NCBI GenBank assembly: GCA_014960805.1
Contig: CP063163.1
Span: 1,103,001 to 1,167,000 of the forward strand
DNA: 64,000 nt
DNA from: Cytobacillus suaedae
Lineage (GTDB): Bacteria > Bacillota > Bacilli > Bacillales > Bacillaceae_L
Direction: 5' to 3'
The notes under the pieces were generated by a model, which saw nothing but the letters and a program-made list of their open reading frames with translations, was not told the DNA's origin and searched no databases. The position numbers and the translations under genes were made by a program. Below, piece by piece: positions 51,946 to 62,536 of this stretch (position 1 is its first letter; each line of letters opens with the position of its first letter).

Positions 51946-52494
51946 ATGGGCTATGAAAAAATTGAAAAATCCCAGAAAATATTAGTGGAATTAGAATTTC
52001 AGTATTGGTTAGAAAACTCTTTATTCACTCCTGCCTGGTGGGTGCTACTTGCTGCAGCCATTATTCCTTGGATCGTATGGTATAAATTTGTTGATCGATC
52101 GAGATTTCTAGAGATTGTCCTTTTTGGCCTGATTTGGGTGATTACTGCAACTGTATTAGATGAAATTAGTTCGACATGGATGTTATGGTCTTATCCAAGG
52201 AAGCTCTTCCCCATTGTTCCTCCTTTAATCCCTGCTGACCTTACAATTGTTCCTGTAGTGTTTATGTTTGTTTATCAATATACGGCAACCTTTAGGCTGT
52301 ATATGGTTTGGTCAATTATAGTTAGTGCAGTGTTCTCGTTTGTGATAGAAGTTATTTTTGTCCACTTTCATTTATTTAAAATGTATCAGTGGGAACATTG
52401 GTATTCATTTATCAGCTTCATAATTGTGGCTGCGATTATAAAGGGGATACATCATAGATTAATAAAGAATTTCTCAAAAACACCTATTGAATAG
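51946..52494 (+). CDS. CBO0543-family membrane protein, copy 2
   Basis: The 182-residue protein has five hydrophobic segments after a charged N-terminus (YEKIEKSQKILVELEFQYW). The middle SSTWMLWSYPRKLFPIVPPL is the family's conserved patch. AAGGAGG precedes the ATG. It may pair with the neighbour just upstream. Function is unknown. Confidence 0.7.
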   Translation: MGYEKIEKSQKILVELEFQYWLENSLFTPAWWVLLAAAIIPWIVWYKFVDRSRFLEIVLFGLIWVITATVLDEISSTWMLWSYPRKLFPIVPPLIPADLTIVPVVFMFVYQYTATFRLYMVWSIIVSAVFSFVIEVIFVHFHLFKMYQWEHWYSFISFIIVAAIIKGIHHRLIKNFSKTPIE

Positions 52495-52518
52495 TAACAT
52501 TTTCCGTAGGTGTTTTTT
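52484..52518 (+). terminator. Terminator of the CBO0543 pair
   Basis: ACACCTA pairs with TAGGTGT around a long loop, followed by six or more T. It overlaps the stop codon. Confidence 0.65.
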
Positions 52519-52689
52519 TAGCTATAAATGTTGTTGCATTTCCTCTCCTATAATGAAAAAGATAGAATGACAGGAAAATTTAACTGAATATATTTTCTTA
52601 TTCGACAATTTAATCTATAATGAATAGAAACAATAGTTAGATTATTTGGATTTGTGTTAAAAATTGTCGTAACAAGGGGGTAGGGTTTG

Positions 52690-54480
52690 GTGAAATTTAT
52701 AACTAGACGATCGAAGGAGAAAAAGAATAAAACTGAAAGTAACATGAAAGCTCCTAAGCCTAAAAAAGTGAAAAGAACATTTGTTAGCTGGAAAAACTTA
52801 AAATTGGGACAAAAATATGGTTCAGCCTTTTCGCTTACTCTTTTCTTGTTTAGTATCTCGGCCATCATTATTTTCCTACAGTTATCGTCAGTACAAGATA
52901 AAATGACTGAGGTAGACAAAAGTGCTGATAACTCAATTGCCATTACCGAAATGGCATCTGTGTTTCAACAGCTTGGAAGTGAAATTAGTATTTACATAGC
53001 AAACAGCAATATTAAACATGTTACCTCTTTCCAAGAGTTAACCACACAGTTTTCTAAATTAGAACAAGAAATTAGACCCCAACTCGTCAATGAAAACCAT
53101 GTGACTATTTTTAATAAAGTGGTAGCAAATCAGCGAGAGTTGATCCAATTATTTGCAGATGATGTCATGCCTGCCGTGAAGGCCCAACAAGCACTTGACT
53201 CTATGAAGGCTAGCAATGAGGCGAATGAAATTATTAATAATACGGTAATCATGCTTACTGATTTAAGAGGTCAACTGAAAGTAGAAAGTGAAAAAGCAGT
53301 AGAATCTGTTGGAGCAAGTGTAGCGTCAACAATCCTTATCCTTATAGCTTCTATTCTAGTTTCTGGAATCTTGGGAACGATAAGCCTACTAATCATAGGA
53401 AGGATGCTTAAGAAACAATTCTCTAAACTTATTAAGACATCAGAAGAAATAGCAAATGGAAACCTGAATGTTGACTCAATCAACTCAGATGCAAAAGATG
53501 AGATTGGATTACTTAGTCAATCTATTGACACTATGAGAGAAAGCCTTCAAGCGATGATCCAGGAAATTTTGTCTGTCTCTTCACATGTAACTGACAAGAG
53601 TACGGAGTTAACAACTACGTCATCTGAGGTAAGAGCAGGTAGTCAGCAAGTTGCATCAACCATGCAAGAATTATCCACAGGTGCTGAGGAACAGGCGCAT
53701 TCATCTTCTTTACTTGCACAGATGATGGAGGAGTATGTTACCAAAATTAATACTGCAAATGAAAGTGGAAGTAGAGTTCATAAGTCATCCCTAGCTGTTC
53801 TAGAGCTAACCGAAAAAGGAAATGAGGCTATGAATTTATCAACCTCACAAATGAGCAAAATCAATGAACTTATGAAAGCCTCTGTAAACAAGGTTAAAGG
53901 ACTAGATGAGCAAACGAAGCAAATCTCTACCCTTGTACAAGTAATTCGAGAAATTGCAGAGCAAACAAATTTACTCGCTTTGAATGCTGCGATTGAGGCA
54001 GCAAGAGCAGGAGAGCATGGAAGAGGCTTTGCAGTTGTTGCGGATGAGGTGAGAAAGCTTGCTGAGCAGGTGGCTCATTCAGTTAAAGATATTCGAGAAA
54101 TTGTTTCTAGTATCCAACATGAATCGAATGATGTTGCAAACTCCTTACAAGCCGGATATAAGCAAGTCGAAGAAGGTACACTTCAAATAGAAGACACTGG
54201 TCAGACGTTTAAAGACATAAATTTAGCAGTTAAGACTATGACTGGAGATATACATGATATTTCTACGAATCTTGCTACAATTGCAGATAGTACTGCTAAA
54301 ATGAATCAATCAATTGAAAATATTGCATCTGTCTCGGAACAAGCCGCTGCAGGGATTGAACAAACGTCAGCGTCGGTTCAAGAAACAAATGGTTCAATGG
54401 AACTAATTGCAGGAAGTGCTGAGACACTCTCGGATTTGGCAGATCAGCTTAACTCCATGATTAGCAAATTTAAACTATAG
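52690..54480 (+). CDS. Methyl-accepting chemotaxis protein
   Basis: The product of 596 residues has a basic cytoplasmic start and a membrane helix at about 50-70. A four-helix-bundle ligand region (about 75-205), a second helix ([20 protein letters not shown]), a HAMP domain (about 235-290) and the MCP signalling domain follow. The tip is [23 protein letters not shown] 52690 and TTG 52687 are both possible starts after AAGGGGG. It senses an unknown stimulus and drives the CheA kinase. Confidence 0.9.
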   Translation: MKFITRRSKEKKNKTESNMKAPKPKKVKRTFVSWKNLKLGQKYGSAFSLTLFLFSISAIIIFLQLSSVQDKMTEVDKSADNSIAITEMASVFQQLGSEISIYIANSNIKHVTSFQELTTQFSKLEQEIRPQLVNENHVTIFNKVVANQRELIQLFADDVMPAVKAQQALDSMKASNEANEIINNTVIMLTDLRGQLKVESEKAVESVGASVASTILILIASILVSGILGTISLLIIGRMLKKQFSKLIKTSEEIANGNLNVDSINSDAKDEIGLLSQSIDTMRESLQAMIQEILSVSSHVTDKSTELTTTSSEVRAGSQQVASTMQELSTGAEEQAHSSSLLAQMMEEYVTKINTANESGSRVHKSSLAVLELTEKGNEAMNLSTSQMSKINELMKASVNKVKGLDEQTKQISTLVQVIREIAEQTNLLALNAAIEAARAGEHGRGFAVVADEVRKLAEQVAHSVKDIREIVSSIQHESNDVANSLQAGYKQVEEGTLQIEDTGQTFKDINLAVKTMTGDIHDISTNLATIADSTAKMNQSIENIASVSEQAAAGIEQTSASVQETNGSMELIAGSAETLSDLADQLNSMISKFKL

Positions 54481-54491
54481 AAAAAAAGGAC

Positions 54492-54523
54492 GCCAGTATA
54501 GGGAATTATATACTGGTTTTTTT
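54492..54523 (+). terminator. Terminator of the MCP gene
   Basis: CCAGTATA pairs with TATACTGG, followed by seven T. Confidence 0.8.
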
Positions 54524-54706
54524 ATGTAGTTGAGAAGGCGTGTAATAGTAGCGAAACTGAGGTAAGTCCCTTGGGTACATTTTCATATTTTCATAAAAGT
54601 TACTAAGAATGATGTTAAACGATGCAGGAAAATGTTGAACCATGTAGAATATATTTTTAAACACAATGAAATTTTGGGGACATAGAATTGTAAGGGGGAC
54701 ATCAGC

Positions 54707-56581
54707 TTGAATCTGATAAAAAATGAAACCGACTATCAGAAGCTATTGGTTAAAGTTCAAGCGTTGGAGATGGAAAACCAATCCTTAAAATACGAGAATG
54801 ATCAGTTAAAGGTTACTTACGATCAAGTTGAAAAAGATTGGTTAGAAAATGAGCAGATGTTCAAGGACCTATTCCATAGATCTCCAGATGGAATTCTTAT
54901 CTTGAATGAATTGGGTCAAATCGTAGATGCTAACCCTTCATTTTGTAAAAGCTTAGAAATGAAGAAAAGGCAACTATTACATGTTTCACTTGTAGATTTA
55001 ATTGAATGTAAGTATAAATATAAAGCTGAAAAAATAACTAACGTACTATTTAAGAATGGAAAGGTTCGAGGTGATCTTCCTCTTGAAACGTTAGATGGAG
55101 AGAAACGAATTTTTGATTTTACGGGTACAACGAATACCTATAATAACCTGTATACCTTGATATTACGTGACATCACTGATAAAAGAGCGATGGAAAATGA
55201 ACTGAGAAAAAGTGAAGAGCGTTTTCGAGATATGTTTGAGCATGCGATAGAGGCCATTATTATTTGGGATGATAACTTTAAAATCATTAGAGCAAACGAG
55301 TCAGCGAGTCGGATGTTTGAATTATCTATAGAGAAATTATTGGAGCATTCCTTACTTGATTTCGTAAAGAATGCTGAAGAGTATCAAGCCTTAGTTGATG
55401 AATTCTATTATAAAGGTCAAATTAGAGACGAACTTCCTTTTAATATGCCAAATGGGGAAGAAAAACAGCTGGAATTTACATCTAAAAAGCATGTGATCGA
55501 TGGATATAACATGACTGCTTTCAGGAATGTTAGTGAAAGAAAAAGAATGGTAAAAGAATTAATAGATAGTGAACTTAAATTTCGAAAAATATTTGATTCA
55601 GTAATGGATGGTATTATTCTTCTAAACAATAACTTTAAAATTATTGCTATCAATCCGGTTGCTGCATCAATCCTTGAGGTTTCCGATGTTGCAACAATTG
55701 GAAAAAAACTTGACGATATTATTGATTTACCAGATGGAAGTTTTGATGAAAACTTTGTGAAGCAAATGCATTATAAAGGAGAAAAGGAATTTATCCTCCA
55801 TAATGGTAAGGAGAAAATAATTGAGTATGCCTACAAAAGGCAGATGATATCAAATGTGCATATGGCATTGTTTCGAGATGTAACGGATAAAAAGGAAATG
55901 GAAGAGCGCTTACGTAAGTCAGATACACTTTCAGTGGTGGGAGAGTTAGCTGCTGGGATTGCCCATGAAATTCGAAACCCAATGACGGCTCTAAAAGGAT
56001 TTATCCATTTACTTCAAGCAAGCGTTAAAGAGGATTTCTCAATGTACTTCGATGTTATTACAACCGAGTTAAAACGGATTGAATCTATTATTACTGAATT
56101 TTTAATTTTAGCAAAACCTCAGGCCCTACAATACGAGAAAAAAGACTTAACAAAGGTCATGTCTGATACAATAGAGTTGTTACGGCCTCAGGCAACCCTA
56201 GGTAATGTACAGATCATCTTTCAGCATAATGACCCACTACCAGAGATGTATTGTGAGCCTAACCAATTAAAGCAGGTATTTATAAATATTATTAAAAATG
56301 GAATTGAGGTCATGCCTAAGGGTGGCTCAATCTTTGTAAAGATGTTTCAGGAGGATCCTGATCATCTTGTCATTTCAATTGCGGATCAGGGCTCTGGCAT
56401 CCATAAAGATAAATTAAAAAGACTTGGTGAGCCTTTCTACACGACGAAAGATCGAGGAACAGGCCTTGGCTTAATGGTAAGCTATAAAATTATTGAAGAA
56501 CATAAAGGAAAGATAGATGTAACTAGTGAAGTTGGGGTAGGTTCAGTATTTAGAATATCCTTACCACTTTCTAACTGTTAA
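54707..56581 (+). CDS. Orphan three-PAS sensor histidine kinase
   Basis: The 624-residue protein starts with a coiled coil (about 5-50), then three PAS domains (about 55-165, 170-285 and 290-405) of similar design. HisKA and HATPase domains follow. The phospho-accepting His lies in AAGIAHEIRNPMTALKGF, and the ATP lid includes GTGLGL. TTG 54707 has AAGGGGG eight bases upstream. There is no membrane segment and no adjacent response regulator, as for the sporulation kinases. It is similar in plan to the kinase at 10148. Confidence 0.87.
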   Translation: MNLIKNETDYQKLLVKVQALEMENQSLKYENDQLKVTYDQVEKDWLENEQMFKDLFHRSPDGILILNELGQIVDANPSFCKSLEMKKRQLLHVSLVDLIECKYKYKAEKITNVLFKNGKVRGDLPLETLDGEKRIFDFTGTTNTYNNLYTLILRDITDKRAMENELRKSEERFRDMFEHAIEAIIIWDDNFKIIRANESASRMFELSIEKLLEHSLLDFVKNAEEYQALVDEFYYKGQIRDELPFNMPNGEEKQLEFTSKKHVIDGYNMTAFRNVSERKRMVKELIDSELKFRKIFDSVMDGIILLNNNFKIIAINPVAASILEVSDVATIGKKLDDIIDLPDGSFDENFVKQMHYKGEKEFILHNGKEKIIEYAYKRQMISNVHMALFRDVTDKKEMEERLRKSDTLSVVGELAAGIAHEIRNPMTALKGFIHLLQASVKEDFSMYFDVITTELKRIESIITEFLILAKPQALQYEKKDLTKVMSDTIELLRPQATLGNVQIIFQHNDPLPEMYCEPNQLKQVFINIIKNGIEVMPKGGSIFVKMFQEDPDHLVISIADQGSGIHKDKLKRLGEPFYTTKDRGTGLGLMVSYKIIEEHKGKIDVTSEVGVGSVFRISLPLSNC

Positions 56582-56675
56582 AAAACGGTTTTTAATCGTT
56601 TTTTTAATCGACCAAATAACCTTACTTATGGTATAATTCATGGAAAATATTTTATAATATTTTCCATTTTTCTTT
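56582..56675 (+). terminator. Two successive terminators before the second DedA gene
   Basis: AAAACG pairs with CGTTTT (56583-56604), with a T run. Further on, ATGGAAAATATT pairs with AATATTTTCCAT (56639-56668), followed by five T. Confidence 0.75.
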
Positions 56676-56704
56676 TGCTGTAAGCCTCTATAGGAGGGGA
56701 TTTT

Positions 56705-57316
56705 TTGGAAATTGAGTCTATTATGTTAATTGTTAAAGAATATGGATACATTGCTTTGTACTTCGTGTTATGGCTAGGATTTTTTGGTTTACCTGTGCCC
56801 AACGAAGTGATTGTGATGACCAGTGGGTTTATCACATCGAAAAGTCTACTTCAACCTTTGCCTGCATTTATCGTAACATTTGCAGGAGTGATGAGTAGTC
56901 TAACAACTCTTTATTGTTTAGGGAGATTTAGCTATCATTCTATTCATCCAAAATTAATGAAAAACAATCGTATGAAAATTTATATGGAAAAATCTGAAGT
57001 GCTAATCGGTAAGTATGGGCCAGTTGCTCTTATTTTCGGCTATTTCTTTCCTGGTGTAAGGCATTTTATCCCGTTTATGGTTGGGAGCTCCAAGATGGAT
57101 TTTAGTAAGTTTGCCTTATTTGCTTATACTACTGGTTTCATCTGGTCTTTAGCCCTTTTTACAGGTGGTTATTATTTTGGAAATTCTATTGAAAGGATTG
57201 GAGAGGTGCTTTATACGGGTGGTGTAGTTGGCATTATTTCAATCGTACTTATGATTTCAACCATTTTACTTGTTAGAAAAAGAAGGGCAAAACGAACAGC
57301 GCTTAAAGATGTTTAG
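56705..57316 (+). CDS. DedA-family membrane protein, second copy
   Basis: The 203-residue protein has the DedA fold with the conserved FGYFFPGVRHFIPFMVGSSK loop, and its arginine is present. It starts at TTG 56705 after AGGAGGGG. The sequence is clearly different from the DedA protein at 35645, so they are paralogues rather than recent duplicates. Lipid-carrier (undecaprenyl phosphate) transport is the likely family role. The MOSC gene follows after 12 bases. Confidence 0.87.
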   Translation: MEIESIMLIVKEYGYIALYFVLWLGFFGLPVPNEVIVMTSGFITSKSLLQPLPAFIVTFAGVMSSLTTLYCLGRFSYHSIHPKLMKNNRMKIYMEKSEVLIGKYGPVALIFGYFFPGVRHFIPFMVGSSKMDFSKFALFAYTTGFIWSLALFTGGYYFGNSIERIGEVLYTGGVVGIISIVLMISTILLVRKRRAKRTALKDV

Positions 57317-57328
57317 GAGGAAATGTAG

Positions 57329-57982
57329 TTGGAATATAAATTAGTATCTATTAATGTAGGAAAAGCACAACGAGAACTCTATAAAAAGAAAGAGATTGCA
57401 ACTGGTATTTATAAAAAGCCAATTGAAGAAGAAGTGTTTGTCTCAACAGTACAAATCGGTGGTGATCAACAGGCTGATTTAGTGAATCATGGTGGAAAAG
57501 ATCAAGCGATCTGTGCATATTCATTTGAGCACTTTGATTATTGGGAGAATACATTAAAGCAACCATTTACAGTTGGTGCGTTCGGAGAGAATTTCACAAT
57601 TCAAGGCTTAAATGAAGAGAACGCACATATTGGGGATATATTTGAAGTTGGAGAGGTTAGGATACAGATTAGTAACCCGCGTCGTCCTTGTTATAAACTT
57701 GGAAATCGTTATAAGATTGAGGAATTACCAGTCCTAGTTCAACAAACTGGCTATACTGGGTTTTATTTTCGAGTATTAAAAGAAGGTTTCATTAAACCAG
57801 GACAAAATTTACACTTAATAGAACGGAAGGAAGAGAATCCAACTGTTGCGTATATAAACAAGGTCATCTATCAAGATGAGGACAATGTTCAGGCATTAAA
57901 GCAACTAGTTGAAGTTAAGGAATTATCAGAACGATGGAGAGATTCCTTTCAAAAAAAGGTAGAAAAATTACTACTAAATTAG
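57329..57982 (+). CDS. MOSC-domain protein (YiiM-like)
   Basis: The 217-residue protein has a MOSC domain (about 25-165) with the molybdenum-cofactor-like cysteine in NPRRPCYKLGNR and the GAFGENFT strand. A C-terminal three-helix part (about 175-215) follows. YiiM-type proteins use molybdenum cofactor to reduce N-hydroxylated compounds. TTG 57329 has AGGAGG eight bases upstream. It is in one unit with the DedA gene and the ArsR-type gene. Confidence 0.85.
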   Translation: MEYKLVSINVGKAQRELYKKKEIATGIYKKPIEEEVFVSTVQIGGDQQADLVNHGGKDQAICAYSFEHFDYWENTLKQPFTVGAFGENFTIQGLNEENAHIGDIFEVGEVRIQISNPRRPCYKLGNRYKIEELPVLVQQTGYTGFYFRVLKEGFIKPGQNLHLIERKEENPTVAYINKVIYQDEDNVQALKQLVEVKELSERWRDSFQKKVEKLLLN

Positions 57983-58008
57983 ATGGACTTATCATTGGAG
58001 TGTTTTAC

Positions 58009-58584
58009 ATGCAGCTTAGTCGGCTCGTAAATTTTCATAAAGTAATGGGAGACCCCACTAGAATACGTATTATTGTCCTTTTAGCCAAAGGCCCGCATCA
58101 TGGACAAGCGCTAGCTGGAAAACTAGGCCTTACCCCGCCTACCATTACTCACCATATAGCGAAGCTAAAAGAAATAGGGATTATTAAGCAAAAAAGAGAA
58201 AAGAATACTATTTATTTCTACCTTGATGAAGACCAGTTGAGATTAAAATCACAGGCTATCATTAATACTGCTTATGGAAAAGTAGACGATGATGAAGAAA
58301 AGAAGGATGAACACCAACAAGTCCTTTCCAATTTCATAACAAGGGATGGAAAGTTAAAGACCATTCCTGCTCAGCGTAAAAAGAAGCTTATGATCCTTGA
58401 GCATTTAGTAAAGGGACTTCAACCTGGAAAAAAATATACGGAGAAAGAAATAAATGAATACATAAAAGACTTCCACGAAGACTATGCAACGATTCGCCGA
58501 GAGTTTATAATGTGCTATTTTATGTATCGAGAAGATGGGATATATGAAGTGAATCCGCCAGAAATGTGGGAGAAGATTAAATAA
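58009..58584 (+). CDS. ArsR-type regulator with C-terminal DUF2087
   Basis: The product of 191 residues has an ArsR-type winged helix (about 1-80, LAGKLGLTPPTITHHIAKLKE as recognition helix). A DUF2087 domain at about 110-190 contains RKKKLMILEHLV, YTEKEINEYIKDF and DYATIRREFI. The CxC metal motif of ArsR is missing, so it is unlikely to sense metal. TTGGAGTG precedes ATG 58009. The signal and targets are unknown. Confidence 0.85.
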   Translation: MQLSRLVNFHKVMGDPTRIRIIVLLAKGPHHGQALAGKLGLTPPTITHHIAKLKEIGIIKQKREKNTIYFYLDEDQLRLKSQAIINTAYGKVDDDEEKKDEHQQVLSNFITRDGKLKTIPAQRKKKLMILEHLVKGLQPGKKYTEKEINEYIKDFHEDYATIRREFIMCYFMYREDGIYEVNPPEMWEKIK

Positions 58585-58615
58585 AAAGCGGCCTTTACCA
58601 AAAGTCGCTAAAATA

Positions 58616-58660
58616 AAGGAAGTAGAGAAGACAGCGTAGTTTTTCTCTACTTCCTTTTCT
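58616..58660 (+). terminator. Terminator of the DedA-MOSC-ArsR unit
   Basis: GGAAGTAGAGAA pairs with TTCTCTACTTCC, followed by TTTTCT. Confidence 0.88.
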
Positions 58661-58693
58661 AATTTAATTAGGATTTTTATATTAAGTCACTTA

Positions 58694-58875
58694 GTTGATT
58701 GGAGGGGAAGGCACTTGACTCCTGCGGGAGGTAGAGGAAAGGTCGAGACCCCGCAGAAGGAACAGCGAGGAGGCTCGACTTCCTCCCGATGGGAATTCGC
58801 CCTGAAAAAGCCAGCAGTTGGGCTTTTTCATAATTCCCCGCGGAAAGCAAGTGCCTGGACCGGAAATCAACGGAC
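58694..58875 (+). repeat. Bacillaceae hairpin repeat, copy 4, with 52-base nested insertion
   Basis: Arms GGCACTTG and CAAGTGCC match copy 2. A 52-base insert at 58788-58839 is nearly identical to the insert in copy 2 and lies at the same position (after CTTCCTCCC). Confidence 0.85.
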
Positions 58876-58924
58876 CTTTTACTATTGAATCCTGTATTAA
58901 AATTCATAAATGACTAGCCTATAA

Positions 58925-58980
58925 AAATGAGGGCAGCCCTCGAAGCCATTAAAATGCCTTTTTGGACTGCTCCTTTTTGC
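58925..58980 (-). terminator. Possible terminator of mtnKA
   Basis: On the minus strand GCAGTCC pairs with GGGCTGC, and a small GAGGG/CCCTC stem is followed by ATTTTT. This is weaker than the other terminators. Confidence 0.5.
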
Positions 58981-58985
58981 TTTTG

Positions 58986-60047
58986 TTATTGAAATAAACT
59001 AGCAATAGATTCCTTATATTCACCATTATAAAGAATTCCTTCTTCTGTAATGATCGCTGTAATTAATTCATTTGGAGTTACATCAAAGGCAGGATTAAAG
59101 ACATTAATGCCTTCTGGTGCGATTCGGTGTCCATTTATATGTGTTACTTCTTCGGGATTACGCTCTTCAATAGGAATTTCTTTTCCAGATTGAAGGGTGA
59201 TATCGAAGGTTGACAGTGGTGCTGCTACATAAAAAGGAATGTTAAAGGCTTTTGCGAGAAGAGCGAGGCCAAAGGTTCCAATTTTATTAGCTGTATCACC
59301 GTTTGCCGTAATACGATCTGCTCCTACAATGACTGCCGTAATTCCTTTCGCAGCAATGGTGTGTGCTGCCATATTATCCGTAATTAGTGTTACATCTACT
59401 CCAGATTGCTTAAGTTCCCAAGCTGTAAGTCTTGAGCCTTGAAGAACCGGACGAGTTTCTGAAGCAAACACTTGAAGGTTAATTCCTTTTTCTTTTGCAA
59501 GATGAAAAGGTGCTAGGGCTGTTCCGTAACGTGCCGTTGCAATTGAGCCTGCATTACATATGGTCATTACCTTATCGTTACTTTTAAAAAGAGATAGTGC
59601 ATTTTCACCGATCTGTCGACAAACCGCCTCGTCCTCAATCTGAATACGGATTGCCTCATGCGTAAGTTTTGTTTTTGCTGCATTAGTTGAAGTAGCATTC
59701 TCAACACTTCGAACCATACGATCTAGTGCCCAAAATAGATTAACAGCTGTGGGACGAGAACTAGCTAAGTAATCACGATCTTTTTTTAGCTGAACCTTAA
59801 ATTCCTCAATTGAATCAACTTCATAATTTTGCGCTGCTAGAGCAAGCCCGAAAGCAGCAGTGATACCTATAGCAGGGGCACCGCGGACTTTTAAGCTAGT
59901 AATGCTTTCCCAAACATCTTCTACTGTTCTTAGTTCTAAATACACCGTCTCTAGTGGTAGTTTTTGTTGGTCTAGTAGAGAAATATAGGTTTCATTCCAC
60001 TCTACTGATCGTGGAATTGTTAAGCTTTCAGTCATGGTGGTCGTCAC
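58986..60047 (-). CDS. mtnA: S-methyl-5-thioribose-1-phosphate isomerase
   Basis: The 353-residue protein is the eIF2B-like isomerase of the methionine salvage pathway, converting methylthioribose-1-phosphate to methylthioribulose-1-phosphate. The substrate loop VRGAPAIGI, the cysteine in [14 protein letters not shown] and the acid in VGADRI are all present. It lies six bases after mtnK on the same strand, as in B. subtilis mtnKA. The SAM riboswitch upstream of mtnK controls both. Confidence 0.95.
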   Translation of the reverse strand: MTTTMTESLTIPRSVEWNETYISLLDQQKLPLETVYLELRTVEDVWESITSLKVRGAPAIGITAAFGLALAAQNYEVDSIEEFKVQLKKDRDYLASSRPTAVNLFWALDRMVRSVENATSTNAAKTKLTHEAIRIQIEDEAVCRQIGENALSLFKSNDKVMTICNAGSIATARYGTALAPFHLAKEKGINLQVFASETRPVLQGSRLTAWELKQSGVDVTLITDNMAAHTIAAKGITAVIVGADRITANGDTANKIGTFGLALLAKAFNIPFYVAAPLSTFDITLQSGKEIPIEERNPEEVTHINGHRIAPEGINVFNPAFDVTPNELITAIITEEGILYNGEYKESIASLFQ

Positions 60048-60053
60048 TCCTTT

Positions 60054-61540
<1,487 letters not shown>

Positions 61541-61647
61541 ATTAAATTGCATAAAGCAATTTAGGTAAATTTAATTTTTTGAATTTTAACACTTGATGAG
61601 AATAATAACAAGTGAATGATTTGTTTGTCAATGTATTTTTAAAAAAT

Positions 61648-62436
61648 TTATTGATAAAAGTTTGGTCTTCTATCTTGGAAAATCGGGATTTGTTTTCTCA
61701 CTTTTTTTACCTGTTCTAAATCAATACTTGCCATTAATGTTTCAGGTTCAGTACTAGCTTCAGCAATGATTTCTCCCCAAGGATCAATAATCATTGAATG
61801 CCCCGCAAAGACATTTGCTGGATCGCTCCCAGCTCTATTACAAGCAACTACATAGCATTGATTTTCAATTGCGCGGCTAATTAAAAGGGCACGCCAATGT
61901 TCAAGACGCGGGAGTGGCCATTCAGCAACGACGAATACAACTTCAGCGCCTTGGGTTGTATGTGCTCGTATCCATTCGGGGAAACGTATGTCATAGCAAA
62001 TGACCCCAGAGGAAGGAATACCCTCAATCGAAAAGAGTCCTTTTACATCCCCAGGAATTAAGTAGTGATGCTCATCCATTAATTTAAAGAGATGTAGTTT
62101 GCTATATTCACCGACAACTTCTCCGTTTCGGTTAAAAATAAACATGGTGTTTTTAACACCTTCATCAGTCTTCTTGGCAACAGAACCTGCAACAATATTG
62201 ACCTTAAATTTTTTTGAAAGGTTACCAATAAACTGGATTGTATCTTCCCCATGGTGATCCGCGATGTCTTCTAATCTTGTTAAATCATAGCCCGTTGTCC
62301 AAAGTTCAGGGAGAACAATGACATCAGGTTCTGATTCTGCAAAAACTTTAGAAATTTCAAACTCAGCATTTTGTTTATTTTTTTCTGGGTTACCGTAAAT
62401 AATATCTAGTTGAATGCAAGCTATTTTAAGTTGCAT
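61648..62436 (-). CDS. mtnU: Carbon-nitrogen hydrolase MtnU (omega-amidase type)
   Basis: The product of 262 residues is a nitrilase-superfamily enzyme. The triad is Glu in VLPELWTTGY, Lys in YSKLHLF and Cys in GVICYDIRFPEW. In the salvage pathway it is thought to deamidate 2-oxo acid amides formed by the aminotransferase. ATG 62436 has AAGGTGG upstream. It is divergent from mtnE, the enzyme whose by-product it would remove. Confidence 0.88.
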   Translation of the reverse strand: MQLKIACIQLDIIYGNPEKNKQNAEFEISKVFAESEPDVIVLPELWTTGYDLTRLEDIADHHGEDTIQFIGNLSKKFKVNIVAGSVAKKTDEGVKNTMFIFNRNGEVVGEYSKLHLFKLMDEHHYLIPGDVKGLFSIEGIPSSGVICYDIRFPEWIRAHTTQGAEVVFVVAEWPLPRLEHWRALLISRAIENQCYVVACNRAGSDPANVFAGHSMIIDPWGEIIAEASTEPETLMASIDLEQVKKVRKQIPIFQDRRPNFYQ

Positions 62437-62536
62437 GAATTGTCCCACCTTTTTAAATTTTTTCTTTACATTTTGCTATTAACAATATATGATTTGTGAC
62501 TAGAAATTCAAGAAATTTTTTGAGTAGGTGTAAATG

